A DNA stretch of 64,000 nt from Cellulophaga omnivescoria (lineage in GTDB: Bacteria; Bacteroidota; Bacteroidia; Flavobacteriales; Flavobacteriaceae): NCBI RefSeq assembly GCF_001999725.1, contig NZ_MDDP01000002.1:1-64000 (forward strand), in the 5' to 3' direction. Below, piece by piece: positions 38,904 to 48,273 of this stretch. The notes under the pieces were generated by a model. That model was not told where the DNA came from and ran no database searches. It worked only from the letters and a program-made list of their open reading frames with translations. Both the position numbers and the translations under genes were made by a program. Position 1 is the first letter of the stretch, and each line of letters begins with the position of its first letter.

Positions 38904-39746
38904 TTAATTTTTAGTATATTTTACAATAAGTTCTTGACCTATACGTAGGTTTGTGTTTTTTAAATTGTTTAGCTCCATTAATTCTGGCACACCCATAAAA
39001 TACATTTTAGATATTGCATACAGTGTTTCACCTGCCTCTACCCTATGTTTTTTTACTACATATTCTTTGGGAGATTTAGGCACTGCTTTATGCTTACCAT
39101 CAAATTTATGAAGATTGTATTTTTCTATTAAGTAAATTAATTTTTGTGGGTATTTAGGATCTGTAGCATAACCTGCCTTACGCAAACCTTTTGCCCATCC
39201 TTTATAATCATTAACGTGTAAATCAAACAAAGAAGAATACCTACCTCTGGTTGTTAAAAACAAACTATGATCTCTAAAAGAGTACATTGGATGATTATAT
39301 TTTCTAAAACACTCTCCTTTTTCATCATCATCATGATAATCAAAATCTCCTTCCCAACCCGTGTGGCATTTAATACCAAAATGATTGTTGGTTTTACGAG
39401 CCAATTCTCCTTTACCAGAACCACTTTCTAAAATACCCTGTGCTATTGTAATGCTTGCAGGTATACCGTAAACTTTCATTTCATCTTGTGCTATTGCAGC
39501 AAATGTATTTATGTAATCTTCTGTATTTTCTATGGCAAAACTTACAAAATGCCCTTCATCTTTTGGCAAAGCATAAGGAGCATTACCCTTATTGGTATTA
39601 TTTTTTGGCGAAACCGTAGATACTTTTTTATGCGATTGTCTAGTCACACTTCTTTTTGATTTACAACTAGTGTAAGAAACAAGTAGTACTAACAAGAACG
39701 TCTTATAAACTAATTTTAAACTATTTTTAGGTGTATTTTTATTCAT
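38904..39746 (-). CDS. glucosaminidase-type cell-wall hydrolase with LysM domain (lipoprotein)
   Basis: A 280-residue lipoprotein (Cys28 in LVSYTSC). A linker is followed by a GH73-like glucosaminidase domain at about residues 75-220. Its hallmarks are ITIAQGILESGSGKGELARKT, with the likely catalytic Glu, and NHFGIKCHTGWEG, YSFRDHSLFLTTRGRY and AGYATDPKYPQKLI. The C-terminal ~45 residues are a LysM peptidoglycan-binding repeat (HRVEAGETLYAISKMYFMG, RIGQELIVKY). It should cut glycan strands in the periplasm. Its start overlaps the previous gene by 8 bp, which points to coupled translation. Confidence 0.92.
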   Translation of the reverse strand: MNKNTPKNSLKLVYKTFLLVLLVSYTSCKSKRSVTRQSHKKVSTVSPKNNTNKGNAPYALPKDEGHFVSFAIENTEDYINTFAAIAQDEMKVYGIPASITIAQGILESGSGKGELARKTNNHFGIKCHTGWEGDFDYHDDDEKGECFRKYNHPMYSFRDHSLFLTTRGRYSSLFDLHVNDYKGWAKGLRKAGYATDPKYPQKLIYLIEKYNLHKFDGKHKAVPKSPKEYVVKKHRVEAGETLYAISKMYFMGVPELMELNNLKNTNLRIGQELIVKYTKN

Positions 39747-40644
39747 TTATAAGTGGTAATTTTTTCTTTACTAATAAACTATTCATTCCTTTTATACCTT
39801 GTAATCCTCCTGTATGTATTGCCACAATTTTAGTGCCAGGTGCAAAATAATTTTTTTGTACCAGATCTAAAATACCAAAAAGCATTTTACCTGTATATAC
39901 AGGGTCTAAAGGTATTTTGGTTGTTGCTTTAAAAGAGTTTATAAAATTTATTAATTCTGATGTTACCTTGGCATAACCCCCAAAATTATAGTTATTTATA
40001 AGCTCCCAATTTGTATTGTTAGCAAATTTACAAATATCTTCTTTTAAAAAATCACCTTTTAACGCAGGAAAACCCAAAACTCTTTGGCTTGCATTACTTG
40101 CATTTATAATACCAGCTATAGTACCTCCAGTACCAACAGCACTACAAATTACGTTAAACATAGTATCTTTTGGAGTTAAAATTTCTTCACAACCTTGTAC
40201 AGCCAACTCATTGGCACCACCTTCTGGCAAAATAAAACTATTAGGAAACTCTAGTTGTAAACTGGCTAAAAATTCTGTTGTATTTTTTTCTCTATAAGTT
40301 TGTCTGCTTACAAACTTAAACTCCATTCCGTTTTCTTTAGCAAAAGCTAAGGTTGGATTTTGCTGCCACCTATCTGCAAGCTCCTCACCTCTAATAACAC
40401 CAACGGTTTTAATACCGTTTTCTTTTCCTGCATAGGCCGTTGCTGCAATATGGTTAGAGAATGCACCGCCAAAGGTTACTATAGTTTGTGCTTTTACTTG
40501 CTTAACGTGCTGTAAATTGTACTTTAATTTTCTAAATTTATTTCCAGAGATAAAAGGATGTAGCATATCTTCTCTTTTAATATAGAGTGATATCTTTTTT
40601 TCTGATAAAATGGGTAAATCTACTTGCTGATTTAAAACTTTCAC
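39739..40644 (-). CDS. PLP-dependent ACC deaminase / D-cysteine desulfhydrase family protein
   Basis: A 301-residue fold-type II PLP enzyme. The cofactor Lys lies in SGNKFRKLKYNL (residues 33-44). TFGGAFSNHIAATAYAGKE and CSAVGTGGTIAGII form the phosphate and ring-binding parts, and GGANELAVQG follows the family. Such enzymes either deaminate 1-aminocyclopropane-1-carboxylate or release sulfide from D-cysteine. Most bacterial members outside plant associates act on D-cysteine, so that is the better guess. It is second in the four-gene operon, with 12 nt to the gene before it and an 8-bp overlap with the gene after. Confidence 0.88.
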   Translation of the reverse strand: MKVLNQQVDLPILSEKKISLYIKREDMLHPFISGNKFRKLKYNLQHVKQVKAQTIVTFGGAFSNHIAATAYAGKENGIKTVGVIRGEELADRWQQNPTLAFAKENGMEFKFVSRQTYREKNTTEFLASLQLEFPNSFILPEGGANELAVQGCEEILTPKDTMFNVICSAVGTGGTIAGIINASNASQRVLGFPALKGDFLKEDICKFANNTNWELINNYNFGGYAKVTSELINFINSFKATTKIPLDPVYTGKMLFGILDLVQKNYFAPGTKIVAIHTGGLQGIKGMNSLLVKKKLPLINE

Positions 40645-40656
40645 GTTTTATAATTT

Positions 40657-40986
40657 TCAGCGCCAAAGATATTTAATAAAACTGAAGGGTTTACGTTCAT
40701 TTAAATAATTAGGATTATCTTCATTAAAATAAGCCTCACGCTCAAAACTAATATTTTGATACGCCTTGTAGCTATCCCAATAAAATAAACAACGTATTAC
40801 AAACTCTAACAAATACACTACATAAAAAGGTAAAACTAAAAGTTCTAGCTGTTGCCTTAAGTGTATTTTTTCGTGATTAATTAAAGAGTCATCATCCCTT
40901 AGCGCATCACTCTTTAAAATTATAAAAGGCCATAAAGATAGGCCTACATAATTTTTTCTAAAGAAGAGTTTTGAAACTAAAATCAT
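40657..40986 (-). CDS. small membrane-associated protein with HEXXH metalloprotease-like motif
   Basis: A 109-residue protein beginning MILVSKLFFRKNYVGLSLWP. Residues 37-42 read NHEKIH, an HEXXH zinc motif, followed by LRQQLELLVLPFYVVYLLEF, a long hydrophobic helix (about 47-69). FEREAY at 81-86 could supply the third zinc ligand. This is the arrangement of the gluzincin core in M56-like peptidases, but with almost nothing else. Similar small proteins are widespread in Bacteroidota and usually called hypothetical. It is first in the operon with the D-cysteine desulfhydrase-like gene. A -7 match (TAAATTTG, minus strand, 41011-41018) lies upstream. Protease activity is inferred only. Confidence 0.65.
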   Translation of the reverse strand: MILVSKLFFRKNYVGLSLWPFIILKSDALRDDDSLINHEKIHLRQQLELLVLPFYVVYLLEFVIRCLFYWDSYKAYQNISFEREAYFNEDNPNYLNERKPFSFIKYLWR

Positions 40987-41153
40987 ACGTACTTAATTAA
41001 TTAACAATGTCAAATTTAACAACTTAGTACAGAAACTATACCATTTTTAAGACTTAAAACGATTAAAAACTATAAAACACCGACTACCAACTATTTTAAC
41101 TTTTAACAACCAAGTATTTATGTTCTTAACATAAAACTCGTAATTTTACAAGT

Positions 41154-41321
41154 ATGAAAAAAATTCTTCAACCCATAGAAGGCGACTATTATTTATCTGA
41201 AGAAGGTTACAGAGTATTTACAGAGCAATACCATAAAAGAAGAGGTTATTGCTGTGAAAGTGGCTGTAGACATTGCCCATATGGCTATAACTCCAAAACA
41301 AACAGCAGAAAAAAATCTTAA
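41154..41321 (+). CDS. DUF5522-family small Cys-rich protein
   Basis: A 55-residue protein (start MKKILQPIEGDYYLSEEGYR). The segment RRGYCCESGCRHCPYGY contains four Cys and a His in the pattern CCxSGCRHCPY that defines the DUF5522 family, so a bound zinc ion or iron-sulfur cluster is likely. It ends with a basic tail. It has no signal peptide and is presumably cytoplasmic. It stands alone, divergent from the HEXXH-protein operon and 79 bp before the DUF4136 lipoprotein gene. Function is unknown in the family. Confidence 0.85.
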   Translation: MKKILQPIEGDYYLSEEGYRVFTEQYHKRRGYCCESGCRHCPYGYNSKTNSRKKS

Positions 41322-41400
41322 AATTTGCTCAAAAACAAGTAATTACAAAGTAACGGCACAATTTTTGTGTTATTAATACTAAACTAAAACATCAAAAAAT

Positions 41401-41955
41401 ATGAAAGCATTAAAAATGGCATTAGCACCAATATTTGCGTTGGTACTTTTTAGTTCCTGTTCCTCTGTACGCGTTTTATCTGACTATGATAAAGAAGCAA
41501 ACTTTACTACTTATAAAACGTACGCTTTTTACAAAACTGGTATAGATAAGGCACAAATATCCGACTTAGACAAGAAAAGAATTTTAAAGGCTATTGATGC
41601 CGAAATGAGCTCTAGAGGTTTTGTAAAATCTAGTAATCCAGATATTTTAGTTAGTATTTTCACAAAAGAAAAAGAACGTGTAGATATTTACAATAATTAC
41701 TGGGGCGGTGGCTTTGGTTGGGGTTGGAATCCTTACTATTTTGGTAATGGATTTAATAGAAGTAATGTTTCTACCAGCACAGAAGGATCTTTATATATAG
41801 ACCTAATAGATGCAAAAAATAAAGAACTTGTTTGGCAAGGACGAGGTATTGGCTCTTTAAACAATATTAATAGTGTAGAAAAGAAGGAACAACGTATTAA
41901 AGAATTTGTCTCTCAAATACTAGAAGCTTATCCTCCGGCAATTGCATCTAACTAA
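41401..41955 (+). CDS. DUF4136 lipoprotein
   Basis: A 184-residue lipoprotein (lipobox FSSC, Cys20). The DUF4136 domain fills the rest: DYDKEANFTTYKTYAFYK near the start, then LKAIDAEMSSRGFVKSSNPDILVSIF, a Gly/Trp/Tyr-rich loop (YWGGGFGWGWNPYYFG), and GSLYIDLIDAKNKELVWQGRG. Family members are outer-membrane or periplasmic lipoproteins of unknown function, common in Bacteroidota. It is a single-gene unit with a perfect-palindrome terminator right after the stop codon. Confidence 0.9.
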   Translation: MKALKMALAPIFALVLFSSCSSVRVLSDYDKEANFTTYKTYAFYKTGIDKAQISDLDKKRILKAIDAEMSSRGFVKSSNPDILVSIFTKEKERVDIYNNYWGGGFGWGWNPYYFGNGFNRSNVSTSTEGSLYIDLIDAKNKELVWQGRGIGSLNNINSVEKKEQRIKEFVSQILEAYPPAIASN

Positions 41956-41963
41956 AAAATAAT

Positions 41964-41990
41964 AACCGCTAATATTAGCGGTTTTTTTTT
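41964..41990 (+). terminator. terminator after the DUF4136 gene
   Basis: AACCGCTAATATTAGCGGTT is a perfect 20-bp palindrome (41964-41983), followed by T's. Confidence 0.9.
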
Positions 41991-42109
41991 GCTTTTATCT
42001 TTAGTTTTTTACTTGTTACGCATACTAATTTTAGGCCAAATTAAACCTTACATTATTTTCCAATTTTGTATCTTTATTGCCTATTAGTAAATACCTAACA
42101 TAACGTGCA

Positions 42110-43861
42110 ATGTCTTACACAAGCAATTATATATTAGATAAACTACCAACGCATTTAAAGCAATACATAAAACCGCAAAATTATGAGGAGTACACTCCAA
42201 TTAACCAAGCTGTTTGGCGTTACGTTATGCGTAAAAATGTAGATTATTTAAGTAAAGTTGCACATACATCTTACTTAGAGGGTTTAAAAAAGACAGGCAT
42301 TTCTATAGAAAACATTCCTAATATGTACGGTATGAACCGTATTTTACAAGAAATAGGATGGGCTGCTGTAGCTGTAGATGGTTTTATACCTCCTTCTGCT
42401 TTTATGGAGTTTCAAGCATATAATGTATTAGTTATTGCATCAGACATAAGACAATTAGAAAATATTGAATACACACCTGCACCAGACATTATCCATGAAG
42501 GTGCTGGGCACGCTCCTATTATAGCAAATCCTGAATATGCAGAGTATTTAAGACGATTTGGAGAAATAGGCTGCAAAGCAATATCTAGCGGAAAAGATTA
42601 TGAATTGTATGAAGCTGTTAGGCATTTATCTATTATAAAAGAGGCTGCTGATTCTGATGAAAAAGAAATAGAAAAAGCAGAAAAACACGTTGAAGACTTG
42701 CAACAAAATATGGGAGAACCTAGTGAAATGGCGTTAATTCGTAATTTACATTGGTGGACTGTAGAGTACGGATTAATTGGCACCACCGATAATCCTAAAA
42801 TTTATGGCGCAGGTTTACTATCTTCTATAGGAGAAAGCGCTTGGTGTATGACAGAACAAGTTAAAAAATTAGATTACTCTATTGAGGCTGCACACAAATC
42901 TTTTGATATTACGCAACCTCAACCTCAGCTTTTTGTAACACCAGACTTTGCTTTTTTAAGTCAGGTTTTAGAAGAATTTGCAAACACTATGGCTTTACGT
43001 ACTGGTGGTTTAGATGGTGTAAACAAACTTATAGACTCTAATGCTTTAGGAACTGTAGAACTTAGTACGGGCTTACAAATTTCTGGCGTATTCACAAATG
43101 TGCTTACATACAAGGGCAAACCTACATACATACAAACTACTGGCAAAACTGCTTTGTCTTACAGAGAAAAAGAACTTGTAGGACACAGTACAAAACACCA
43201 TGAAGATGGTTTTGGTTCTCCCATTGGCAAGCTAAAAGGTATTAACTTAGCCATAGAAGATATGAGTCCGCGTGACTTAAAAGCGTATAATATTTTTGAA
43301 GGGCAAAACATTACACTAGAATTTGTTGGTGGTATTAAAGTTGAAGGAAGTATAATTACTGGTACACGAAACCTTAAAGGAGAAATTGTACTAATTACTT
43401 TTGAAAATTGTACCGTTACACAGCACGAAACTGTATTGTTTAAACCAGAATGGGGTTTATACCATATGGCCGTTGGCGAAAATATAGTTTCTGCCTTTAA
43501 CGGACCAGCAGATTTACATAGTTTTGATTTAATTACACATAGTATTACTGAAGAAACTATTAAACCCAAACAAACAGAAGCTACAACACTGCTTGAAAAC
43601 TTATACAAACAAGTACGTGAGTTTAGAGAAGGAACCAACACTACAATATCTAGAAACAAAGTTTTTAAAGAAGTACAAAATAACTTCCCAACAGATTGGT
43701 TGCTACCTGTAGAATTGTATGAATTAGCCAAATCTAATAACGATGATGATTTTGCAGAAGAAATTGTAAATCACCTAGAAACTGTAAAACAAAACAACCC
43801 AAAGGTTGGTCATTTAATTGATGACGGTTTGGAGTTAGTTAATAAAAGTATGGTTGTTTAA
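42110..43861 (+). CDS. aromatic amino acid hydroxylase, long form
   Basis: A 583-residue protein. The N-terminal half is the biopterin-dependent aromatic amino acid hydroxylase domain. Its iron ligands are recognised as IIHEGAGHAPII (His129, His134) and the Glu of WWTVEYGLIG (Glu219). Phenylalanine hydroxylation to tyrosine is the probable reaction. Typical bacterial PhhA enzymes are about 260-300 residues; this one carries a C-terminal extension from about residue 330, containing FVGGIKVEGSIITGTRNLKG and WGLYHMAVGENIVSAFNGPAD. The extension looks like a beta-rich domain followed by helices. I do not recognise that domain. No pterin carbinolamine dehydratase gene lies nearby. Its stop codon is 1 bp from that of the converging DUF4230 gene. 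Confidence 0.9.
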   Translation: MSYTSNYILDKLPTHLKQYIKPQNYEEYTPINQAVWRYVMRKNVDYLSKVAHTSYLEGLKKTGISIENIPNMYGMNRILQEIGWAAVAVDGFIPPSAFMEFQAYNVLVIASDIRQLENIEYTPAPDIIHEGAGHAPIIANPEYAEYLRRFGEIGCKAISSGKDYELYEAVRHLSIIKEAADSDEKEIEKAEKHVEDLQQNMGEPSEMALIRNLHWWTVEYGLIGTTDNPKIYGAGLLSSIGESAWCMTEQVKKLDYSIEAAHKSFDITQPQPQLFVTPDFAFLSQVLEEFANTMALRTGGLDGVNKLIDSNALGTVELSTGLQISGVFTNVLTYKGKPTYIQTTGKTALSYREKELVGHSTKHHEDGFGSPIGKLKGINLAIEDMSPRDLKAYNIFEGQNITLEFVGGIKVEGSIITGTRNLKGEIVLITFENCTVTQHETVLFKPEWGLYHMAVGENIVSAFNGPADLHSFDLITHSITEETIKPKQTEATTLLENLYKQVREFREGTNTTISRNKVFKEVQNNFPTDWLLPVELYELAKSNNDDDFAEEIVNHLETVKQNNPKVGHLIDDGLELVNKSMVV

Positions 43862-43862
43862 T

Positions 43863-44489
43863 TTATTGCAACTCTAACTCTTTAATAGCTTTTAATTCTT
43901 CCATTTTATTAATTGGGTTGTCATTATATTTTAATGTCCACCCCAAAGAATTTGTTAGTACATAAAACTTAGACAGCTCACTTAAAAGTCTGTTTTGCGC
44001 ATTTGTTTTTAAGGTAGACTTTTCAACTTTTTTAAGTAGTGATGCTTTTACGTTTTTCTTTATTTTATTATAATCATTAGCATCAAACTGATTTAAAAAG
44101 TCTGCGGTAACATCATAATACTCGTAATCCGGACTTATTTTTATTTCAGGCTCTGGTATGCTTGTTATTTGCAACACCTTGTTTTCTTCATCAACCTTAA
44201 AAACAATTTTACTTAAATTATAAGCTACTGTAACATCTGCATTAACAACTACTAACGCTTTTTTTTCTGCTGTAATTAAGGGGCCAAAAAGCTGTTGAGA
44301 ATCTTTGTAATTATACACCTCTGCAAAATGCCCCTCTGTAACTACTAGTTTAGATACGTTTTGTATTTGTTGCTGAATAAGCATTGAGTTTTCTTGCAAA
44401 ATAGATTGTTCTTCTTTTTTATCTGAACACGTTTTAAATACAAGTAAAGCAACCAAAACAATTATAATTCCTACAAGGATTCTCTTCAT
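43863..44489 (-). CDS. DUF4230 membrane-anchored protein
   Basis: A 208-residue protein with an N-terminal membrane helix (about 3-19, ILVGIIIVLVALLVF), then a coiled-coil-prone part (QSILQENSMLIQQQIQNVSKL). The DUF4230 core follows (LVVTEGHFAEVYNYKD, ALVVVNADVTVAYNLSKI, ITSIPEPEIKISPDYEYYDV). Most of it should lie outside the inner membrane. The family is broadly conserved with no known function. It is the last gene of the alaS operon, 2 nt after the GSCFA gene. Confidence 0.88.
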   Translation of the reverse strand: MKRILVGIIIVLVALLVFKTCSDKKEEQSILQENSMLIQQQIQNVSKLVVTEGHFAEVYNYKDSQQLFGPLITAEKKALVVVNADVTVAYNLSKIVFKVDEENKVLQITSIPEPEIKISPDYEYYDVTADFLNQFDANDYNKIKKNVKASLLKKVEKSTLKTNAQNRLLSELSKFYVLTNSLGWTLKYNDNPINKMEELKAIKELELQ

Positions 44490-44491
44490 AA

Positions 44492-45448
44492 TTAAAAACT
44501 AATAAAAGGATATTCTTTTTGAAGATACGTAATTTTTTCTTGAATGTTTTTTAAAAATTTCTGATGTTCCTCTGATTGCGAATTAAAAGGTCTATGCTCT
44601 AACCCTCTTTGTACAGCGCCAACTTTTTTAGTAATTTCTAAGGCCTTTTTAGTTAACCAAACACTAGTAAACTTTTCCCAAATATAATCTACAGCTAATT
44701 TGCTTGGGTGCACCATATCTTCTTTGTAAAATCGATAATCACGTAACTCATCCATCATAATTTCATAACTAGGAAAATAAAAAGCATTACCTCTATTTTC
44801 TTCTAACTCTATAGTATTATGCACAGCAGTTAGCAAATGAGATTTACTACGCTGATTTTCTACAAAACCATCTTTTATATGCCTAACAGGAGACACAGTA
44901 AAAATAAACTTAGCATTGGCATTTACACTTTTTACCAATGAAATAAGCTCTTGCAAACTAGCCTCTATCTCTGTAACCGTTAACAATTGCTTTTTAAAGG
45001 CTTTTTGTGGCACTTTATGGCAATTTGCAACTACTTTATTTAACTCTAAATGTTTATACACCCAAGCAGTACCTAAAGTAATGACCACGTGTGTAGCAGT
45101 GTCTAAAATAGACTTAGTTTCTTTTACCGCAGCGTTTAAATTTTGTAATAGTTCTTGTTTTAATGGCGTACTTAAAACAGAATGAGCGTTGAAACTATGC
45201 CAACGCTCATTTTGTTTAAATATATCTTGTTCTGTGTATTCTTGTTCTAAAACTGCATTTTTTACCAACTGCGTTATTGCCTTTGGATGAAACAAAATAC
45301 CAAACGGATTGGTTACAGCTTGCATTTTATGGTATGCAAATTTACCACCAATATGCTCTGCAAAACAGGATCCTAATAACAAGAGCTTACTAGAATAGTC
45401 TATTTGAAACTCACTGGGTTTAAGTGGTACTAATGTTTGCAGTTTCAT
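44492..45448 (-). CDS. GSCFA-domain protein
   Basis: A 318-residue protein with the defining motif LLLLGSCFAEHIGGKFAYHK at residues 25-44. Later come VVITLGTAWVYKH, FIFTVSPVRHIKDGF and DMVHPSKLAVDYIWEKF. The GSCFA domain belongs to the SGNH-hydrolase-like group. The Ser of GSCFA and the Asp-x-x-His of DMVHPS would form the active site. Cytoplasmic location is likely, as no signal is present. It is the second gene in the alaS operon (9 nt after alaS). The substrate is unknown. Confidence 0.92.
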   Translation of the reverse strand: MKLQTLVPLKPSEFQIDYSSKLLLLGSCFAEHIGGKFAYHKMQAVTNPFGILFHPKAITQLVKNAVLEQEYTEQDIFKQNERWHSFNAHSVLSTPLKQELLQNLNAAVKETKSILDTATHVVITLGTAWVYKHLELNKVVANCHKVPQKAFKKQLLTVTEIEASLQELISLVKSVNANAKFIFTVSPVRHIKDGFVENQRSKSHLLTAVHNTIELEENRGNAFYFPSYEIMMDELRDYRFYKEDMVHPSKLAVDYIWEKFTSVWLTKKALEITKKVGAVQRGLEHRPFNSQSEEHQKFLKNIQEKITYLQKEYPFISF

Positions 45449-45457
45449 ACACTGTGT

Positions 45458-48073
45458 TTAGCTAATATAACTCACTGCTTTTTCTAATGCCTCTGCAATA
45501 CCACCGGGGTTTTTACCACCTGCAGTTGCAAAAAATGCTTGGCCACCACCGCCACCTTGTATGTATTTACCAAGTTCACGTACAATAGTACCTGCATTTA
45601 AATCTTTCTCGCCTGCTAATTCTTTAGATATATAACAAGATAAGGTTGCTTTGCCATTATTTTCTGCTCCAAAAAGTAAAAACATATTGGTTGCATTAGC
45701 TCCCATATTAAAACATAAATCTTTTATTCCGGCAGGATCTAAATCTACTTTTTTAGCTAAAAACTGAACACCATTTAGCTCTTTTATTTCACTTAATAAA
45801 TCACCTTTTAAATTTTTAGCTTTATCTTTTAATAACTGCTCTATTTCTTTTTTAAGTTTGCTGTTTTCTTCCTGTAAAGAAGTTACAGCTTTTACAGGAT
45901 CCTTAGCATTATTTAAAACTTCTTTTATATCTGTTAGAACCTCACTATTAGCTGCATAAAAATCTTTAACAGCATCAGAAGTTATAGCTTCTATCCTTCG
46001 TATTCCTGATGCAACCGCACCTTCAGACTTAATTTTAAAATGCCAAATATCTCCTGTGTTTTGTACGTGTGTACCACCACAAAGCTCTACAGACTGCCCA
46101 AAACGTATAAGCCTAACCGTATCTCCGTATTTTTCTCCAAACAAAGCCATTGCGCCTTCATCCAAAGCTTCTTGCATTGGTATGTTACGTTTTTCTTGCA
46201 ACGGTAGGTTACCTTCTATTCTTGCGTTTACAAAATCTTCAACCTCTTTTAACTGCTCTGAAGTAACTTTAGAGAAGTGAGAAAAATCAAAACGTAAATA
46301 CTTAGAGTGTACAGCAGAACCTTTTTGTTCTACGTGTGTACCTAAAATTTCTCTTAATGCTTGGTGTAATAAATGTGTAGCAGTATGGTTACTTGCTGTT
46401 CTTTGACGTTGTTTTACATCTACAACAGCCTTAAAAGTATCTGTAGTATTTTTAGGTAAATTTTTAGCAAAGTGAATAATTTCGTTATTCTCTTTTTTAG
46501 TATCTAATATGTAAACAACATCTCCGTTTTGAGCTTCTAAATACCCTTTATCACCTACTTGACCGCCTCCTTCTGCATAAAAAGGAGTAATATTAAAGAC
46601 CAATTGATACTGTTCTCCATCTTTTTTAGAAGTAACTTTTCTGTATTTAACTAAACGCACATTAGTTTCCAAAACATCATACCCAACAAATTCCTGTTCT
46701 GCATCTTGCAAAAGCACTTCCCAATCTTCTTTAGATACCTCAGAAGCAGACCTAGATCTGTTTTTTTGTTCTTGCATTGCTGCATCAAACCCTTTTTCAT
46801 CTAACGTATACCCACGCTCACTTAAAATAAGAGCAGTTAAATCTATAGGAAAACCATAAGTATCATACAATTCAAAAGCTTTTCTACCATCTATAGTTTT
46901 AGAAGAAGCACTGTTTATTACGCTATCTAACAATACCAATCCTTGGTCTAATGTTTTTAAAAAAGAATGCTCTTCTTCTTTAACTACATTTTCTATAAGT
47001 TGCTTTTGTTCTTTAAGCTCAGGAAAAGCATCACCCATAGTATTGGTTAATACATTTACTAATCTATACATAAATGGCTCTTTGGTATTTAAAAATGTAA
47101 ATCCGTAACGTATAGCCCTTCTTAAAATTCTACGTATAACATAACCAGCCCCAGTATTACTTGGCAACTGGCCATCTGCTATAGAAAAAGCAACAGCTCT
47201 AATATGATCTGCAATAACGCGTATTGCTATGTTTGTATCTTCGTTTTTATTGTATTCTGCGTTGGTAATTGTTTCTATTTCTCTAATTATAGGTGTAAAA
47301 ACATCTGTATCATAGTTAGACTGTACACCTTGCATTACCATACACAAACGTTCAAAACCCATACCAGTATCTACGTGCTTTGCAGGTAAATTTTCTAACT
47401 CACCGTTTGCTTTACGGTTGTATTGCATAAATACAAGGTTCCAAATTTCTACAACCTGTGGGTGATCCATATTTACCAATTCTGCACCAGAAACTTTAGC
47501 TTTTTCTTCTGCAGACCTAATATCTACGTGTATTTCTGAACAAGGTCCGCAAGGCCCCTGATCTCCCATTTCCCAAAAGTTATCTTTTTTATTTCCAAAT
47601 AGTATTTGAGACTCCGGAATAATTTTTTTCCATAAATCTAGCGCCTCTTGGTCCATCTCTAAATTATCCTTATCCTTACTACCTTCAAAAACAGTAACAT
47701 ATAAGCTAGATTCTTCTATTTTAAAAACCTTAGTAAGTAATTCCCAAGCCCAAGTAATAGCTTCTTCTTTAAAATAATCACCAAAACTCCAGTTCCCCAA
47801 CATCTCAAACATAGTATGGTGGTAAGTATCCTTACCTACCTCTTCTAAATCGTTATGCTTACCACTAACACGCAAACACTTTTGGGTATCTACTACCCTA
47901 GTGTCTTTGGCTTCGGTATTTCCAAGAAAAAATTCTTTAAACTGGTTCATACCAGCATTGGTAAACATTAAAGTAGGATCATCTTTAATGACCATTGGGG
48001 CAGAAGAAACAATTTTATGTGTTTTATTCTGAAAAAATTCTAAAAACTGAGATCTTATTTCTTGAGATTTCAT
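45458..48073 (-). CDS. alaS: alanine--tRNA ligase
   Basis: An 871-residue enzyme of normal length. The class II catalytic domain starts at residue 1 ([40 protein letters not shown]). Next come the tRNA-recognition domain and the editing domain with the zinc motif [15 protein letters not shown] and CGGTHV. A coiled coil ([20 protein letters not shown]) precedes the C-Ala domain ([15 protein letters not shown]). It charges tRNA-Ala and clears mischarged serine and glycine. It is the first gene of a three-gene operon. Confidence 0.98.
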   Translation of the reverse strand: MKSQEIRSQFLEFFQNKTHKIVSSAPMVIKDDPTLMFTNAGMNQFKEFFLGNTEAKDTRVVDTQKCLRVSGKHNDLEEVGKDTYHHTMFEMLGNWSFGDYFKEEAITWAWELLTKVFKIEESSLYVTVFEGSKDKDNLEMDQEALDLWKKIIPESQILFGNKKDNFWEMGDQGPCGPCSEIHVDIRSAEEKAKVSGAELVNMDHPQVVEIWNLVFMQYNRKANGELENLPAKHVDTGMGFERLCMVMQGVQSNYDTDVFTPIIREIETITNAEYNKNEDTNIAIRVIADHIRAVAFSIADGQLPSNTGAGYVIRRILRRAIRYGFTFLNTKEPFMYRLVNVLTNTMGDAFPELKEQKQLIENVVKEEEHSFLKTLDQGLVLLDSVINSASSKTIDGRKAFELYDTYGFPIDLTALILSERGYTLDEKGFDAAMQEQKNRSRSASEVSKEDWEVLLQDAEQEFVGYDVLETNVRLVKYRKVTSKKDGEQYQLVFNITPFYAEGGGQVGDKGYLEAQNGDVVYILDTKKENNEIIHFAKNLPKNTTDTFKAVVDVKQRQRTASNHTATHLLHQALREILGTHVEQKGSAVHSKYLRFDFSHFSKVTSEQLKEVEDFVNARIEGNLPLQEKRNIPMQEALDEGAMALFGEKYGDTVRLIRFGQSVELCGGTHVQNTGDIWHFKIKSEGAVASGIRRIEAITSDAVKDFYAANSEVLTDIKEVLNNAKDPVKAVTSLQEENSKLKKEIEQLLKDKAKNLKGDLLSEIKELNGVQFLAKKVDLDPAGIKDLCFNMGANATNMFLLFGAENNGKATLSCYISKELAGEKDLNAGTIVRELGKYIQGGGGGQAFFATAGGKNPGGIAEALEKAVSYIS

Positions 48074-48219
48074 CCGTTGCTATGTTTGTAAATTTAATTG
48101 GCAGTTATAGTTTTGTAAAAAACGCTATATTTAACCCAAATAACACATAATTATATGGCTTATACCACTCTAAAATGGTAAGCTTTTTATAAAATTAACT
48201 ATTTCTGCAAAACAATTTT

Positions 48220-48227
48220 TATATTTG
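48220..48227 (+). promoter_or_regulatory. -7 element before the M23 peptidase gene
   Basis: TATATTTG matches TAnnTTTG, 46 bp before the ATG. No clear -33 TTTG is present. Confidence 0.4.
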
Positions 48228-48273
48228 TTTGTTTTGATAAATTAAAAATGCAAAAATAGGATAAATTCCCTTT

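Noticed and set aside
43159-43731. 190-codon frame on the minus strand
   Set aside because: It lies entirely inside the aromatic amino acid hydroxylase gene, which has clear family motifs; the antisense translation is Ser-rich without a known domain.
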